DNA from: Arthrobacter sp. ISL-28
GTDB lineage: Bacteria > Actinomycetota > Actinomycetes > Actinomycetales > Micrococcaceae
Assembly: GCF_018613875.1 (NCBI RefSeq)
Contig: NZ_JAGGPJ010000015.1
Location: 1 to 64,000, forward strand
DNA length: 64,000 nt
Direction of reading: 5' to 3'
Each line of letters starts with the position of its first letter. Positions within the stretch are counted from its first letter, which is position 1. Shown here one piece after another: positions 26,091 through 34,692 of this stretch. The notes below the pieces were generated by a model. That model was not told the DNA's origin. It saw only the letters and a program-made list of their open reading frames with translations, and searched no databases. The position numbers were made by a program, and so were the translations under genes.

Positions 26091-26895
26091 CGGTTTCGCC
26101 CTTCTGGCTGGCTGTCGCGGACTGGTTCAGACCGGGGCGTGCGTCGCCGAGAACGTTCCGGATAAAGTCCACCGAACCGCTGAAGATTTGGTCGGCGTCG
26201 TTATCGAGGGTGGCTACATGGTAGCTATTCTCGAGCCTGGTCAGGTCCAGCGGTGCGTTCGCCAGACCCTGCCTTAGCGCCGCGATGCTCGAGTCGGACA
26301 CCACGTGGTCCACAGTGGAGCGGAACACGCGCACGGGGGCCGTGATGCGCGGCAGCAGCAGGCGGGTGGCCTTGAACAGCTTATTCAGCTCATGGGCGGC
26401 CGCCACCGGCGTCCGTGCGTAGGCGCCTTCATCCATGCCCGGTTTGAGGATGTCGTTGCCTATGGACGGGGTGCTCTTCAACACCAGTTTGAGAATCCCG
26501 GCCAGGGGAGCGCGGGGATCGTCAATGACCAGCGCGGGGTTCACGAGGATGGCACCGGCAACGGGCCGGGTGGCGGCGATGCGCAGCGCCAGGGCTCCGC
26601 CCATGGAGATGCCTGCAGAGAAGACGTGGTCGCACTCAGCTTCCAGGTCGAGATAGGCCGAATCCATGGCGTCGTGCCACTCAGTCCATCGACTGCGCGC
26701 GAGCTCCTGCCACGTGGTGCCGTGGCCCGGAAGCAGGGGCATGCGGACTGCGAAACCGGCGGCGGCGAATGCCGAGGCCCAGGCCCGCACTCCGTGCGGG
26801 CTGCCGGTGAATCCGTGTGAGAGGGCTACACCAACGCGCGGGCCATCACCGGAAAAGGGGCTGCTGAAGGGACTGTGGTCCGGGACTGTGCTCAT
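26083..26895 (-). CDS. Alpha/beta hydrolase, carboxylesterase/monoacylglycerol lipase type (paralogue 1)
   Basis: The 270-residue serine hydrolase has the oxyanion motif LSHGFTGSPHGVR, the nucleophile elbow GISMGG with S97, and probable acid D196 (STVDHVV) and base H226 (NSYHVATLD), completing a triad. The LLPGHGTTW segment and the ligand-lid layout match Est30-like carboxylesterases and bacterial monoacylglycerol lipases. It lies between a paralogue (4-bp ATGA overlap) and the membrane protein. The substrate is probably an acyl ester; which one is unknown. Confidence 0.87.
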   Translation of the reverse strand: MSTVPDHSPFSSPFSGDGPRVGVALSHGFTGSPHGVRAWASAFAAAGFAVRMPLLPGHGTTWQELARSRWTEWHDAMDSAYLDLEAECDHVFSAGISMGGALALRIAATRPVAGAILVNPALVIDDPRAPLAGILKLVLKSTPSIGNDILKPGMDEGAYARTPVAAAHELNKLFKATRLLLPRITAPVRVFRSTVDHVVSDSSIAALRQGLANAPLDLTRLENSYHVATLDNDADQIFSGSVDFIRNVLGDARPGLNQSATASQKGETDE

Positions 26896-27680
26896 GACTT
26901 CTCCGACGGTACATTGTTTCGCGCATGCACCTGGAAGAACCGTGCGGACGTTTCGAAAATTTCCGGGGCGTCGGCGTCCAGGGTGGCAACATGGCCGCTG
27001 TGTTCCAGCGGAACGACCTCGAGGCTTGCTGACCCGAGGCGCTTCCTGATCATGGCGAGGGACGTGGGCGGCACCACGGCGTCGTTCAGTGACTGGAAAA
27101 CGAGAACCGGCGCCTTGACGCGGGGGAGTCCGCGCACGGCGGCAGCGAAAAGCCGTTTCAACTGATGCACCGCTGCCAGTGGTGTACGGGAATAGTCGCC
27201 GTCTTCGGTGGGGGACGCGGTCGGATTTTCTTCTTCGATGGGAATCGTGGTCGGCTGGAAGTACTTGAGCACTCCGATGACCCGGACACGCCGGTCATAG
27301 AAGCTCAATCCCGGATTGACCACTGCCACCCCTGCCACTTTGCGGCGGGCGGCCGTCAGGAGCGCGATGGCGCCGCCCATGGACAGCCCCGCGGCGTAGC
27401 AGTCGTCGGTTCTGGCGGCGAGTTCCTGATAGGCCTTGTCGAAAGCACTGTGCCAGTCGGCCCAGCCGGTGCGGGCCAGGTCCTGCCAGTGAGTCCCGTG
27501 GCCGGGCAGCAGCGGCACTGATACGGCGAAGCCGCGCTCGGCCAAGAATTGGGCCCAAGGGAGGATACTCAGGGGACTGCCGGTGAAGCCATGGCAAATG
27601 GCGATTCCGATGCGTGCATTGGGTCCGTGGCCCGGGTAGCTGAAAGCGGCGGGCGTCGTCCGGTCGCTGCTTTCTGTCAT
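26892..27680 (-). CDS. Alpha/beta hydrolase, carboxylesterase/monoacylglycerol lipase type (paralogue 2)
   Basis: The 262-residue enzyme is a clear paralogue of its downstream neighbour: ICHGFTGSPLSI, LLPGHGTHWQDLARTGWADWH, GLSMGG with S100, D200 (SLNDAVV) and H230 (HSGHVATLD). The triad is complete. It is first in a leftward operon and divergent from a PlsC acyltransferase gene only 111 bp away. This pairing of an acyl-ester hydrolase with an acyltransferase suggests a shared role in membrane lipid turnover, which is inference. Confidence 0.87.
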   Translation of the reverse strand: MTESSDRTTPAAFSYPGHGPNARIGIAICHGFTGSPLSILPWAQFLAERGFAVSVPLLPGHGTHWQDLARTGWADWHSAFDKAYQELAARTDDCYAAGLSMGGAIALLTAARRKVAGVAVVNPGLSFYDRRVRVIGVLKYFQPTTIPIEEENPTASPTEDGDYSRTPLAAVHQLKRLFAAAVRGLPRVKAPVLVFQSLNDAVVPPTSLAMIRKRLGSASLEVVPLEHSGHVATLDADAPEIFETSARFFQVHARNNVPSEKS

Positions 27681-27791
27681 GAGACCATCGTGTCACTGTT
27701 CCGTATAAATCTCACTAGAGTAGGGTTGCATTTGCAGTGCTGGCCTGCCCTTTGGCGTGCGTGCCAGTTGTCTTCCGGAGGGATTGGACAC
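27681..27791. promoter_or_regulatory. Divergent region between esterase operon and PlsC-like gene
   Basis: This 111-bp gap must hold both promoters. GGAGGGATTGG at 27777-27787 provides the ribosome site of the rightward gene. No palindrome is obvious. Confidence 0.3.
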
Positions 27792-28718
27792 GTGTTTTAT
27801 TGGGTCATGAAAAGGGTCTTTCTTGGTCCGGTGCTCCGCACGCTCTTCCGGCCGTGGGTCAAAGGACTGGACAATGTCCCGGCCGAGGGCGCGGCGATTA
27901 TTGCCTCGAATCATCTGTCTTTTTCAGACTCCATCTTCATGCCGCTCATGGTGCCGCGGCCCGTGATCTTCCTGGCCAAATCGGAGTATTTCACCGGCAC
28001 CGGACTTAAGGGCAGGCTGACGGCCCTGTTCTTCCGGCTCACCAACCAGCTCCCTATGGACCGCTCCGGAGGGGCGGCGTCCGCCGCCTCCCTGGAGGCG
28101 GGCATGGATGTACTGACCCGAGGGGGACTGCTGGGGATCTATCCCGAGGGGACGCGAAGCCCTGATGGCAGGCTATACCGGGGCAAGGTGGGAGTGGCCC
28201 GGCTGGCCCTCCAGGCCGGAGTCCCGGTCATTCCGGTGGCGATGATCGGTACGGACAAGGTGCAGCCGATTGGAAAACGTCTGCCCAACATCCGCCGCAT
28301 CGGGATGATCTTCGGCGAACCACTCGACTTCAGCCGGTACGCACGAATGGCGGATGACCGGCTGATTCAGCGGTCCGTGACCGACGAAATCATGTATGAG
28401 CTCATGCGCCTCTCCGGGCAGGAATATGTGGATGAATACGCCGCAGTGGTGAAGCTGCAACTTGCGGGAAAGGGCCCCGCCGCTGCCGCCCCCGCCGACG
28501 AAGCTCCGGAACCGCGCATCCCGCCTGATGGCGCCGCGCCGGTGGAAGCGCAGCACACCGAACCGCCGTCGAAACCTGCCGCGTCTGCTGGCCCGTCTGA
28601 TGCCGGGGAACAGTCCCGTGCCGGCGGACCTGAAGACGCGGCGGGCGGAACCCCCGGAAGCCGCCCCGGGCAGGAGCCGGGGGAAGGGAACGACGCCGGT
28701 TCCGCCCGCACTGCCTAG
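27792..28718 (+). CDS. PlsC-family acyltransferase with long disordered C-terminal tail
   Basis: The GTG at 27792 follows GGAGGGATTGGACAC. The 308-residue protein has the acyltransferase motif NHLSFSD (H41, D46), MDRSGG, and YPEGTRSPDGRLYRGKVG. This is the PlsC/AGPAT fold, as in the Rv2182c position of the mycobacterial map, where it also sits close to aroG. From about residue 233 the tail is rich in Ala, Pro, Glu, Gly and Ser and looks disordered; it is not needed for the fold. The acyl acceptor is uncertain: lysophosphatidate or another glycolipid precursor. Confidence 0.87.
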   Translation: MFYWVMKRVFLGPVLRTLFRPWVKGLDNVPAEGAAIIASNHLSFSDSIFMPLMVPRPVIFLAKSEYFTGTGLKGRLTALFFRLTNQLPMDRSGGAASAASLEAGMDVLTRGGLLGIYPEGTRSPDGRLYRGKVGVARLALQAGVPVIPVAMIGTDKVQPIGKRLPNIRRIGMIFGEPLDFSRYARMADDRLIQRSVTDEIMYELMRLSGQEYVDEYAAVVKLQLAGKGPAAAAPADEAPEPRIPPDGAAPVEAQHTEPPSKPAASAGPSDAGEQSRAGGPEDAAGGTPGSRPGQEPGEGNDAGSARTA

Positions 28719-28836
28719 CCGCTCCGCCACGCGCCTTCCCCCGACGTTCGCCTGGGCGGACGCGTGTGACGCCCCGCCCCGGGTCAATGACAGGCCGGGT
28801 GTCCGGATGCCCGCTCCGGCCACTACTCTTAGTAGT

Positions 28837-30228
28837 GTGACTGAGCTATCTGCAAAACCGGCCTCTTCCCTGACCAGCACCGCGCAGAGCGGTGCCGCCA
28901 ACTATCCGGGACTGGATAACTGGCGGGACCTTCCCATCTCGCAGCAGCCTACCTGGCAGGACAGGGACGTCTTCGATGCCTCCGTCCGGGAACTCTCGGC
29001 GCTCCCGCCGCTCGTATTTGCCGGTGAAGTCGACGTCCTCCGCGAACGGCTCGCCGCCGCCGCCCAGGGCAAGGCTTTCCTCCTCCAAGGCGGCGACTGC
29101 GCCGAGACCTTCGGGGACGCCACGGCGGACAAGATCAGCGCGCGCGTGAAGACTATCCTGCAGATGGCAGTGGTCCTCACCTATGGTGCGGCTATGCCGG
29201 TCATCAAGATGGGGCGGATGGCGGGGCAGTTCGCCAAGCCGCGCTCCTCGAACGACGAAACCCGCAACGGCGTGACTCTTCCCGCATACCGCGGCGACAT
29301 CGTCAACGGGTACGATTTCACGCCCGAATCCCGCGCCCACGATGCCAGCCGGATGCTCAAGGCGTACCACACATCCGCCTCCACGCTTAACCTGATCCGC
29401 GCCTTCACCCAGGGCGGCTTCGCGGACCTGCGCCTCGTGCACCAGTGGAACAAGGGCTTCACCGAAAACCCCGCCCATGCACGTTATGAATCGCTGGCAC
29501 GGGATATCGACCGGGCCATCCAGTTCATGGCATCGTGTGGCGCAGACTTCGAGGCGCTGAGGCGCGTGGAGTTCTATGCCAGCCACGAGGCGCTGCTGCT
29601 CGACTACGAACGCGCCCTGACCCGCATCGATTCGCGCACCGGTTTCCCCTATGACACATCGGCGCACTTCCTCTGGATCGGCGAGCGAACCCGCGAACTG
29701 GACCACGCCCACGTAGACTTCCTCTCACGTGTCCGCAACCCGATTGGCGTGAAGCTTGGCCCGTCCACTACTGGTGATGACGCCCTGCGGCTGATCGACA
29801 AGCTGGACCCGGACCGCGAACCCGGCCGCCTGACCTTCATCAGCCGCATGGGCGCCGGCAACATCCGTGAAAAGCTCCCCGCGATCGTGGAAAAGGTCAC
29901 CGCATCCGGCGCGCAGGTCCTTTGGGTCACGGATCCGATGCACGGAAATACCGTCACCTCGCCGAACGGCTACAAGACCCGCAATTTCGACGACGTCATC
30001 GACGAGGTCCGCGGGTTCTTCGAGATGCACCATGCTCTGGGCACCGTTCCGGGCGGCCTGCACGTTGAAATGACCGGCGACGACGTTGCCGAGTGCCTGG
30101 GCGGTGCAGACCCCATTGATCAGGACGCCTTCCTCGACCGCTACGAATCCGTGTGCGATCCGCGGCTGAACCACATGCAGTCCCTTGAGATGGCGTTCCT
30201 CGTAGCCGGTGCCCTCACACGGCACTGA
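28837..30228 (+). CDS. aroG: 3-deoxy-D-arabino-heptulosonate 7-phosphate synthase, class II
   Basis: The enzyme condenses phosphoenolpyruvate and erythrose-4-phosphate, the first step of the shikimate pathway. I chose the GTG at 28837 (VTELSAKPAS). The 463-residue sequence shows LQGGDCAETFGD, MAGQFAKPRSSN, WVTDPMHGNT, and GGLHVEMTGDDVAECLGG, all characteristic of the plant-like class II enzymes used by actinobacteria. Tyrosine synthesis (tyrA) is encoded 20 kb to the left. The position close to a PASTA kinase matches the aroG-pknL neighbourhood of mycobacteria. Confidence 0.95.
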   Translation: MTELSAKPASSLTSTAQSGAANYPGLDNWRDLPISQQPTWQDRDVFDASVRELSALPPLVFAGEVDVLRERLAAAAQGKAFLLQGGDCAETFGDATADKISARVKTILQMAVVLTYGAAMPVIKMGRMAGQFAKPRSSNDETRNGVTLPAYRGDIVNGYDFTPESRAHDASRMLKAYHTSASTLNLIRAFTQGGFADLRLVHQWNKGFTENPAHARYESLARDIDRAIQFMASCGADFEALRRVEFYASHEALLLDYERALTRIDSRTGFPYDTSAHFLWIGERTRELDHAHVDFLSRVRNPIGVKLGPSTTGDDALRLIDKLDPDREPGRLTFISRMGAGNIREKLPAIVEKVTASGAQVLWVTDPMHGNTVTSPNGYKTRNFDDVIDEVRGFFEMHHALGTVPGGLHVEMTGDDVAECLGGADPIDQDAFLDRYESVCDPRLNHMQSLEMAFLVAGALTRH

Positions 30229-30268
30229 TAGAGGTGCCCGGCACTGACTGAGGTGCTCTACAGTTACT

Positions 30269-30300
30269 CGGGGTCCCGGAGCTTAGGCGCCGGGACCCCG
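30269..30300 (+). terminator. Hairpin after aroG
   Basis: CGGGGTCCCGG pairs perfectly with CCGGGACCCCG around a 10-base loop, 40 bp after the aroG stop. There is no T-run, so it is only a probable terminator. Confidence 0.55.
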
Positions 30301-30348
30301 AGCCGGTTTCGGGCATTGCCGGAACCGGGGCATTGCCGGAAACCGGCT
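30301..30348 (-). terminator. Hairpin at the end of the PASTA kinase gene with an internal direct repeat
   Basis: AGCCGGTTTC (30301-30310) pairs with GAAACCGGCT (30339-30348), which includes part of the kinase stop codon. Inside the loop the 14-mer GGGCATTGCCGGAA occurs twice (30311-30324 and 30328-30341). Confidence 0.5.
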
Positions 30349-32497
30349 AGACGACGGTGAGCGTCACGACCGATCCCTCGGGAACCTCCGTGTCGACAGG
30401 ATCCTGATCCCGGACCGTCCCGAAGAATCCTCCCAGGATGTTGTTGACGCGGACTTCAAAGCCGCGCTTCTCCAGTGCTTCACGGGCATCGCTGACCTGC
30501 TCGCCGATATAGTTCGGCACCTTCACAAGCTTCGGTCCCTCGGAGATGGTCAGGGTCACGGTCTGGCCCTTCGTCAGGTTTCCCGAAGCCGGTGCCTGCC
30601 TGACGACGGCGCCCTTCGGGACGTTCCTGTCGTGTACGGTTTTGGGATCGACTACCGCCTTCAGCCCTGCTGCCTCAATGGCTTGGACGGCCGCACCCTG
30701 TTCCTCGCCGCGGACATCAGGGACGGGAATGGGCTGTGGGCCTTTGGAAACCGTGAGGCTTACAGGGGTTCCGTGCTTCACCCGCGTTCCGGCTGCAGGG
30801 GACTGAGCGAGGACCGTTCCTGCCGCTGCCGCTTCATCGAACTTTCCCGTTACCTTGCCCAATGCCATTTCTGAGCTGTTGAGGGCCGATTTCGCATCGT
30901 CTAAGGATTTACCAGACAACGCGGGAAGGGGAAATAGCTGCGGACCCTTGGAAACGAACAGCGAAACCTGCTGGAACTTACGGATCTCGGTTCCGGCTTC
31001 CGGCTCGGAGCCCACCACCAGCCCTGCGCGGACGTCGTCGTCGAAAACATCCTGTGTGCTGGACTGAAATCCGGCCGCACGGAGTAGTTGCTGCGCCTCC
31101 GCTACCGTCCTGTTCGCTACTGCCGGCACGGTCCCGGGGGATCCGGGCCCCATCCCGAAGAACCAGCCGGCGCCGGTGGCCAACAGTGCAGCGATGACCA
31201 GAATCACGATCCAGAGAACCCCGCGACGCCGTGGGTTACCTTCACGCAGTGTTCGAAGGGGAGTGGCGGCAGCCCGGGCGCGCGCTCTTTCGTCGTCGCG
31301 ATCAAGTTTCCGCTGCTCCCGTTTGCTCAGCGCCCTTTCGTTCGGTTCCCCGTGCCGCAATCCTCTGCCGTTGCCGTGCAGGGCAGGGGGGTAGGCCTCG
31401 TCACCGTCCGCTGGCTCCAGTCCGAAGGCGGGGGGCAGTTGCCGGGGGGCACGGGGAAAGATCGAGGTGGGGTTGCTCGTGTGCGATATGACTTCCGTGG
31501 GGCGCTGTACCGGAGCCAGGACCTCCGTATGGTTCCCGGCTGCCGGCCGCGGGGGCATCGGAGGCCTTTCCGGACCGGGTCCGGCCGTGTCCGGGCGTCC
31601 TCCCGCCGCTTCGGCAGCATGGAGCGCTGCGGGAGGTTGCAGGTCGAGCTCCTGGTCGGAGAGGTTGGTGCGGATGTGCCTCAGCTCCGAGAGGAGGGCA
31701 TTGCCGTCCACCGGGCGCTTTTCGGGATCGTTCGCTGTGCACCATTGCACCAGCTCGTCGATCTCGCCAGCCAGCCCCGGCACAAGCTCCGACGGCGGCC
31801 CGACCGTTGAATTGACGTGCTGGTAGGCAACCTGGATGGGCACTTCGCCGTCGAACGGCTGCTGGCCGGTTAGCATCTCGAAAAGCATGATTCCGGTGGA
31901 GTAAATATCACTGCGCGCATCCGCGGGCTTGCCCAGGACCAATTCGGGCGAGAGGTAGGCAACCGTGCCGATTAACGTCCCTGTGCTCGTGGTGGTTGTG
32001 ACCGCCCGGGCCAGTCCGAAGTCGCCGACTTTTATCCGGCCGTCTTCGGCGATTAGCACGTTTTCCGGTTTGACGTCCCGGTGGATGAGGCCGGCGGCGT
32101 GGGCTGCGCCGAGGCCTTCCACTACTGGATCTATGAGGGCGAGGGCGAGCCGGGGAGATAAGGCACCCTTGGCATTGATGACGTCGCGAAGGGTGTGGCC
32201 CTTGATGTACTCCATGACCAGGTAGGCGGTTTGGCCGTCGAACCCCTGGTCCAGGACACCCACAACGTGCGGATGAGAGAGTTTGGCGGCGGCGCGTGCC
32301 TCGCGCGCGAGCCGGTCAAGGAAATTACTGTCGTTTACCAGGTGCGGGTGGAGGACCTTCAGCGCGACATCCCGGTCGAGCCGCTGGTCGGTGGCCAGGT
32401 AGACCGTGGACATTCCGCCCCTTGCCAGCCTGTACTTTACCCGGTAGCGGTTATCCACCAGGGAACCAGCGAGACTGTCCGACACGTTTTCCTGCAC
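30347..32497 (-). CDS. Transmembrane Ser/Thr protein kinase with four PASTA repeats
   Basis: The 716-residue protein has an N-terminal kinase domain (about 17-280) with glycine loop LARGGMSTVY, catalytic K47, HRD at 139-141, DFG at 159-161 and a threonine-rich activation loop (TTTTSTGTLIGT). A juxtamembrane linker and one transmembrane helix near 430-450 (GVLWIVILVIAALLATGAGW) follow, and then four extracellular PASTA repeats that bind muropeptides or lipid II. Such kinases link cell-wall state to division. It lies where mycobacteria carry pknL (beside aroG and an Rv2175c-like gene), but PknL lacks PASTA repeats. Likely substrates in this window are the GarA-like and Rv2175c-like proteins. 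The GTG at 32497 or one four codons later is the start. Confidence 0.93.
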   Translation of the reverse strand: MQENVSDSLAGSLVDNRYRVKYRLARGGMSTVYLATDQRLDRDVALKVLHPHLVNDSNFLDRLAREARAAAKLSHPHVVGVLDQGFDGQTAYLVMEYIKGHTLRDVINAKGALSPRLALALIDPVVEGLGAAHAAGLIHRDVKPENVLIAEDGRIKVGDFGLARAVTTTTSTGTLIGTVAYLSPELVLGKPADARSDIYSTGIMLFEMLTGQQPFDGEVPIQVAYQHVNSTVGPPSELVPGLAGEIDELVQWCTANDPEKRPVDGNALLSELRHIRTNLSDQELDLQPPAALHAAEAAGGRPDTAGPGPERPPMPPRPAAGNHTEVLAPVQRPTEVISHTSNPTSIFPRAPRQLPPAFGLEPADGDEAYPPALHGNGRGLRHGEPNERALSKREQRKLDRDDERARARAAATPLRTLREGNPRRRGVLWIVILVIAALLATGAGWFFGMGPGSPGTVPAVANRTVAEAQQLLRAAGFQSSTQDVFDDDVRAGLVVGSEPEAGTEIRKFQQVSLFVSKGPQLFPLPALSGKSLDDAKSALNSSEMALGKVTGKFDEAAAAGTVLAQSPAAGTRVKHGTPVSLTVSKGPQPIPVPDVRGEEQGAAVQAIEAAGLKAVVDPKTVHDRNVPKGAVVRQAPASGNLTKGQTVTLTISEGPKLVKVPNYIGEQVSDAREALEKRGFEVRVNNILGGFFGTVRDQDPVDTEVPEGSVVTLTVV

Positions 32498-32517
32498 CCT
32501 ACGATCCTAATTGCTGC

Positions 32518-32562
32518 AACGATACGGGTCCGAATCAACATGCGATCCGGACCCGTATCGTT
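32518..32562 (-). terminator. Hairpin between the LysM gene and the kinase gene
   Basis: AACGATACGGGTCCG pairs with CGGACCCGTATCGTT (15 bp, perfect) between the two leftward genes, so it probably ends the LysM transcript and insulates the kinase gene. It is not followed by a clear T-run on the minus strand. Confidence 0.65.
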
Positions 32563-32605
32563 ATTCTCAGCGGCCCTGCATCACGTGGATGAGGGCATTG
32601 GCGGC

Positions 32606-33931
32606 CTAGCGGAAGTTCTTGCGGTGCGCCTTGATGGCCGCAACATACGTTTTTGTATCGGAGTACATGCCGTGCTTGCTGACCGAGTACTGCCCCTGGT
32701 AATAGCCGGCAATCGCATAGTCCAGGTTCTTGCTGGTCCGGATCAGCTGCCGGATGATCGCGACGCCGGCGGTCGCGTTGTCGTACGGGTCAAGCAGGTT
32801 GAGTTTCCGGCCCACGAGACCGGATGCCCACTCGCCTGAGGACGGTATGACCTGCATGGTGCCGATGGCATTGGCAGGGGAGACGGCACGCTGGTTGAAG
32901 CCGGACTCCTGGTAGGCGAAGGCCATGGCGAGTGCAGGGTCGACTCCCATGCGGCGCGCTGTATCAGCCACGATGGACTTCATCTGCGCCAGCGAGGGCA
33001 CCGGCGACGCGTTCAGCAGCGCCTTGTTCTTGTTGGCGGAGCTCACCACCGCAGGCGGATACGTGAAACCGAGGAACGAACTGGGCACCAGCGGTGTAAC
33101 GTTCGACGCCGGCTGCACGGCGCTTCCTGCCCCGGACTTCCCGGGAATGACCAGCTTCTGTCCGGGATAGATGATGCTGGTCACCTTGAGCCGGTTGGCT
33201 GACAGGACGGCGGCCAGCCGGACACCGTGCCGGGATGCAATTCCGGAAAGCGTATCGCCGGACTTGATGGTGTAGGACCGGGACGAAGCCGTGGCAGCGG
33301 GTGGGTTGGCCTTGGCCGGAGCCGCGCTGCTGCCGCCGATCCGGATTTTCTGGCCCGGGTAAATGATCGAGGACATGGAGAGGCGGTTCCAGCTCAGCAC
33401 CTGGGAGAGCTTGACGCCGTGCCTGGCTGCGATGCCGCCCAAGGTGTCGCCGGACTTCACGGTGTACGTCTTTCCACCGGTGGTGGCCGGGGCAGCAGGT
33501 GCCTTCCTCGGCGTCGGTGCGGAGCCGCCGGTCAGCTTGAGCTTCTGGCCGGGATAAATCACCGAGTTGAGCTTCAGCTTGTTCAGCTTGAGCACTGCCG
33601 AGGTGCTCAGGCCGTAGCGGGCGGCGATGCCGCTGACAGTGTCCCCGCGGACAACCCGATGGCTGCTCGGCGTTACCCGCGCAGGCTGCAGTGCGGCCGG
33701 AACTGCGGCCGGCACAGACGCGGCGGGGATGACGCCGGCCTTGGAGGCAGCGGCCTGGGCTTCCATGGCTGCCGCGAGCATGGCGGGAATGGTGCTGGGC
33801 CGGGCATCTGCCCCCGCCGGCTGCGCAAGCGCCAAGGACGAAAGCATGACGGCAGGCAGCGTTGCCGTGGTCGCCGCGATCATGGGAAGGCTCGGCCTGG
33901 TGGGCTGCTTTGGCGAGCTGGTCGTCGTCAT
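32606..33931 (-). CDS. Secreted cell-wall protein with three LysM repeats and a lytic transglycosylase-like domain
   Basis: The 441-residue protein has an N-terminal hydrophobic segment (about 17-38, PMIAATTATLPAVMLSSLAL) that should act as signal or anchor. Three LysM repeats lie at about 91-134, 155-199 and 219-262 (each with GDT, GIA and YPGQK), separated by Ala/Pro linkers. The C-terminal SLT-like domain (about 325-441) has ESGF with catalytic-type E342, AIGTMQVIP and YYQG. It should bind and cleave peptidoglycan. Three GTTAC-type repeats spaced 9 bp lie upstream (33994-34016). Confidence 0.9.
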   Translation of the reverse strand: MTTTSSPKQPTRPSLPMIAATTATLPAVMLSSLALAQPAGADARPSTIPAMLAAAMEAQAAASKAGVIPAASVPAAVPAALQPARVTPSSHRVVRGDTVSGIAARYGLSTSAVLKLNKLKLNSVIYPGQKLKLTGGSAPTPRKAPAAPATTGGKTYTVKSGDTLGGIAARHGVKLSQVLSWNRLSMSSIIYPGQKIRIGGSSAAPAKANPPAATASSRSYTIKSGDTLSGIASRHGVRLAAVLSANRLKVTSIIYPGQKLVIPGKSGAGSAVQPASNVTPLVPSSFLGFTYPPAVVSSANKNKALLNASPVPSLAQMKSIVADTARRMGVDPALAMAFAYQESGFNQRAVSPANAIGTMQVIPSSGEWASGLVGRKLNLLDPYDNATAGVAIIRQLIRTSKNLDYAIAGYYQGQYSVSKHGMYSDTKTYVAAIKAHRKNFR

Positions 33932-34181
33932 GGGAAAGATCCTCTTCTCAGCGGCGAATGCTGTCGGTCAGGCCTGTGCCTAGTGATACTAATGTTACTT
34001 GAGTTATTCCTGTTACAAATGTGATCTAAGTGAATCTCTCATGATTTTCCGATTAGCACAAGAATTAGCTGCGGTGCTGAAAGCAGGCTTTTGCGGTGTG
34101 TCATTGAAGGAAAGCAGCAAAAATGCATGGCGGCGTGGCAGCGACTAGGCGCGCAGGTCTCCGCCATGGCAACCTTGAGCC
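33932..34181. promoter_or_regulatory. Divergent region between LysM/SLT gene and Rv2175c-like gene, with phased GTTAC repeats
   Basis: The 250-bp AT-richer region contains GTTAC, GTTAT and GTTAC at 33994, 34003 and 34012, exactly 9 bp apart. On the LysM-coding strand this reads GTAAC-N4-ATAAC-N4-GTAAC. It resembles direct-repeat sites of OmpR-type regulators such as MtrA, which control cell-wall hydrolases in actinobacteria. No ydaO-type c-di-AMP riboswitch core is visible. Confidence 0.45.
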
Positions 34182-34535
34182 GTGAGTACTGTAGAAAGCC
34201 TTGTCGGCGATTGGTTGCCCCTGCCCGATGTAGCACAGTTGCTGGATGTTTCCATCACCAAAGTCCACGGGTTGCTGGATGAACGCGCACTGGTCGCCCT
34301 CCGTGTCGGCGACCGCCGCATCCGGTCCGTACCTGCCGCCTTCCTGCAAGACGGACACGTCGTGGAAAGCCTCAAGGGCACCATCATTGTCCTGTCAGAT
34401 GCCGGCTATACGGACGAAGAGCTGATCACGTGGCTCTTTACCCCCGACGATTCCCTCCGCGGGCGCCCCATCGACGCGCTCCGGGAGGGGCGCAAGACCG
34501 AAATTCGCCGGCGGGCACAGTCCCTCGCCTGGTAG
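34182..34535 (+). CDS. Rv2175c-like winged-helix DNA-binding protein
   Basis: The 117-residue protein begins with a helix-turn-helix (WLPLPDVAQLLDVSITKVHGLLDERALVALRVG, residues ~11-43, shown here by its parts LPLPDVAQLLD and VHGLLDERALVALRVG). A small C-terminal domain follows (GTIIVLSDAGYTDEELITWLFTPDDSL). Both parts match Rv2175c of M. tuberculosis, which is a substrate of the kinase PknL encoded beside it. Here the PASTA kinase is one gene away and the polyprenyl synthase follows, as in mycobacteria. Its DNA targets are unknown. Confidence 0.85.
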   Translation: MSTVESLVGDWLPLPDVAQLLDVSITKVHGLLDERALVALRVGDRRIRSVPAAFLQDGHVVESLKGTIIVLSDAGYTDEELITWLFTPDDSLRGRPIDALREGRKTEIRRRAQSLAW

Positions 34536-34559
34536 AAGCGCCGCTGGTAGAAGCGCCGC
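34530..34559 (+). repeat. 15-bp tandem duplication spanning a stop codon
   Basis: TGGTAGAAGCGCCGC occurs twice in direct succession (34530-34544, 34545-34559). The first copy contains the last codon and stop of the Rv2175c-like gene, so the second copy supplies an identical in-frame stop. Confidence 0.8.
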
Positions 34560-34602
34560 CCGCCCGGTAGCCGGAACGTGGTCCGGCGGGAAACGCATTA
34601 AG

Positions 34603-34648
34603 ACAGGGAGGGCAGCGCCGGGCTCCCGCCCGGCGCTGCCCTCCCTGT
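34603..34648. terminator. Strong hairpin between convergent Rv2175c-like and polyprenyl synthase genes
   Basis: A 20-bp perfect stem starts ACAGGGAGGGCAGCGCCGGG and closes with its complement around a CTCCCG loop. It lies between two convergent genes and probably terminates both. Confidence 0.8.
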
Positions 34649-34692
34649 GCTAATCCCCGCCCACCCCGACTTTGTGGCCGGATGCAGACGGC

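Noticed and set aside
33932..34100. c-di-AMP (ydaO-type) riboswitch upstream of the LysM/SLT gene
   Set aside because: Such riboswitches often precede wall-hydrolase genes, but none of the conserved core segments can be recognised in this region.
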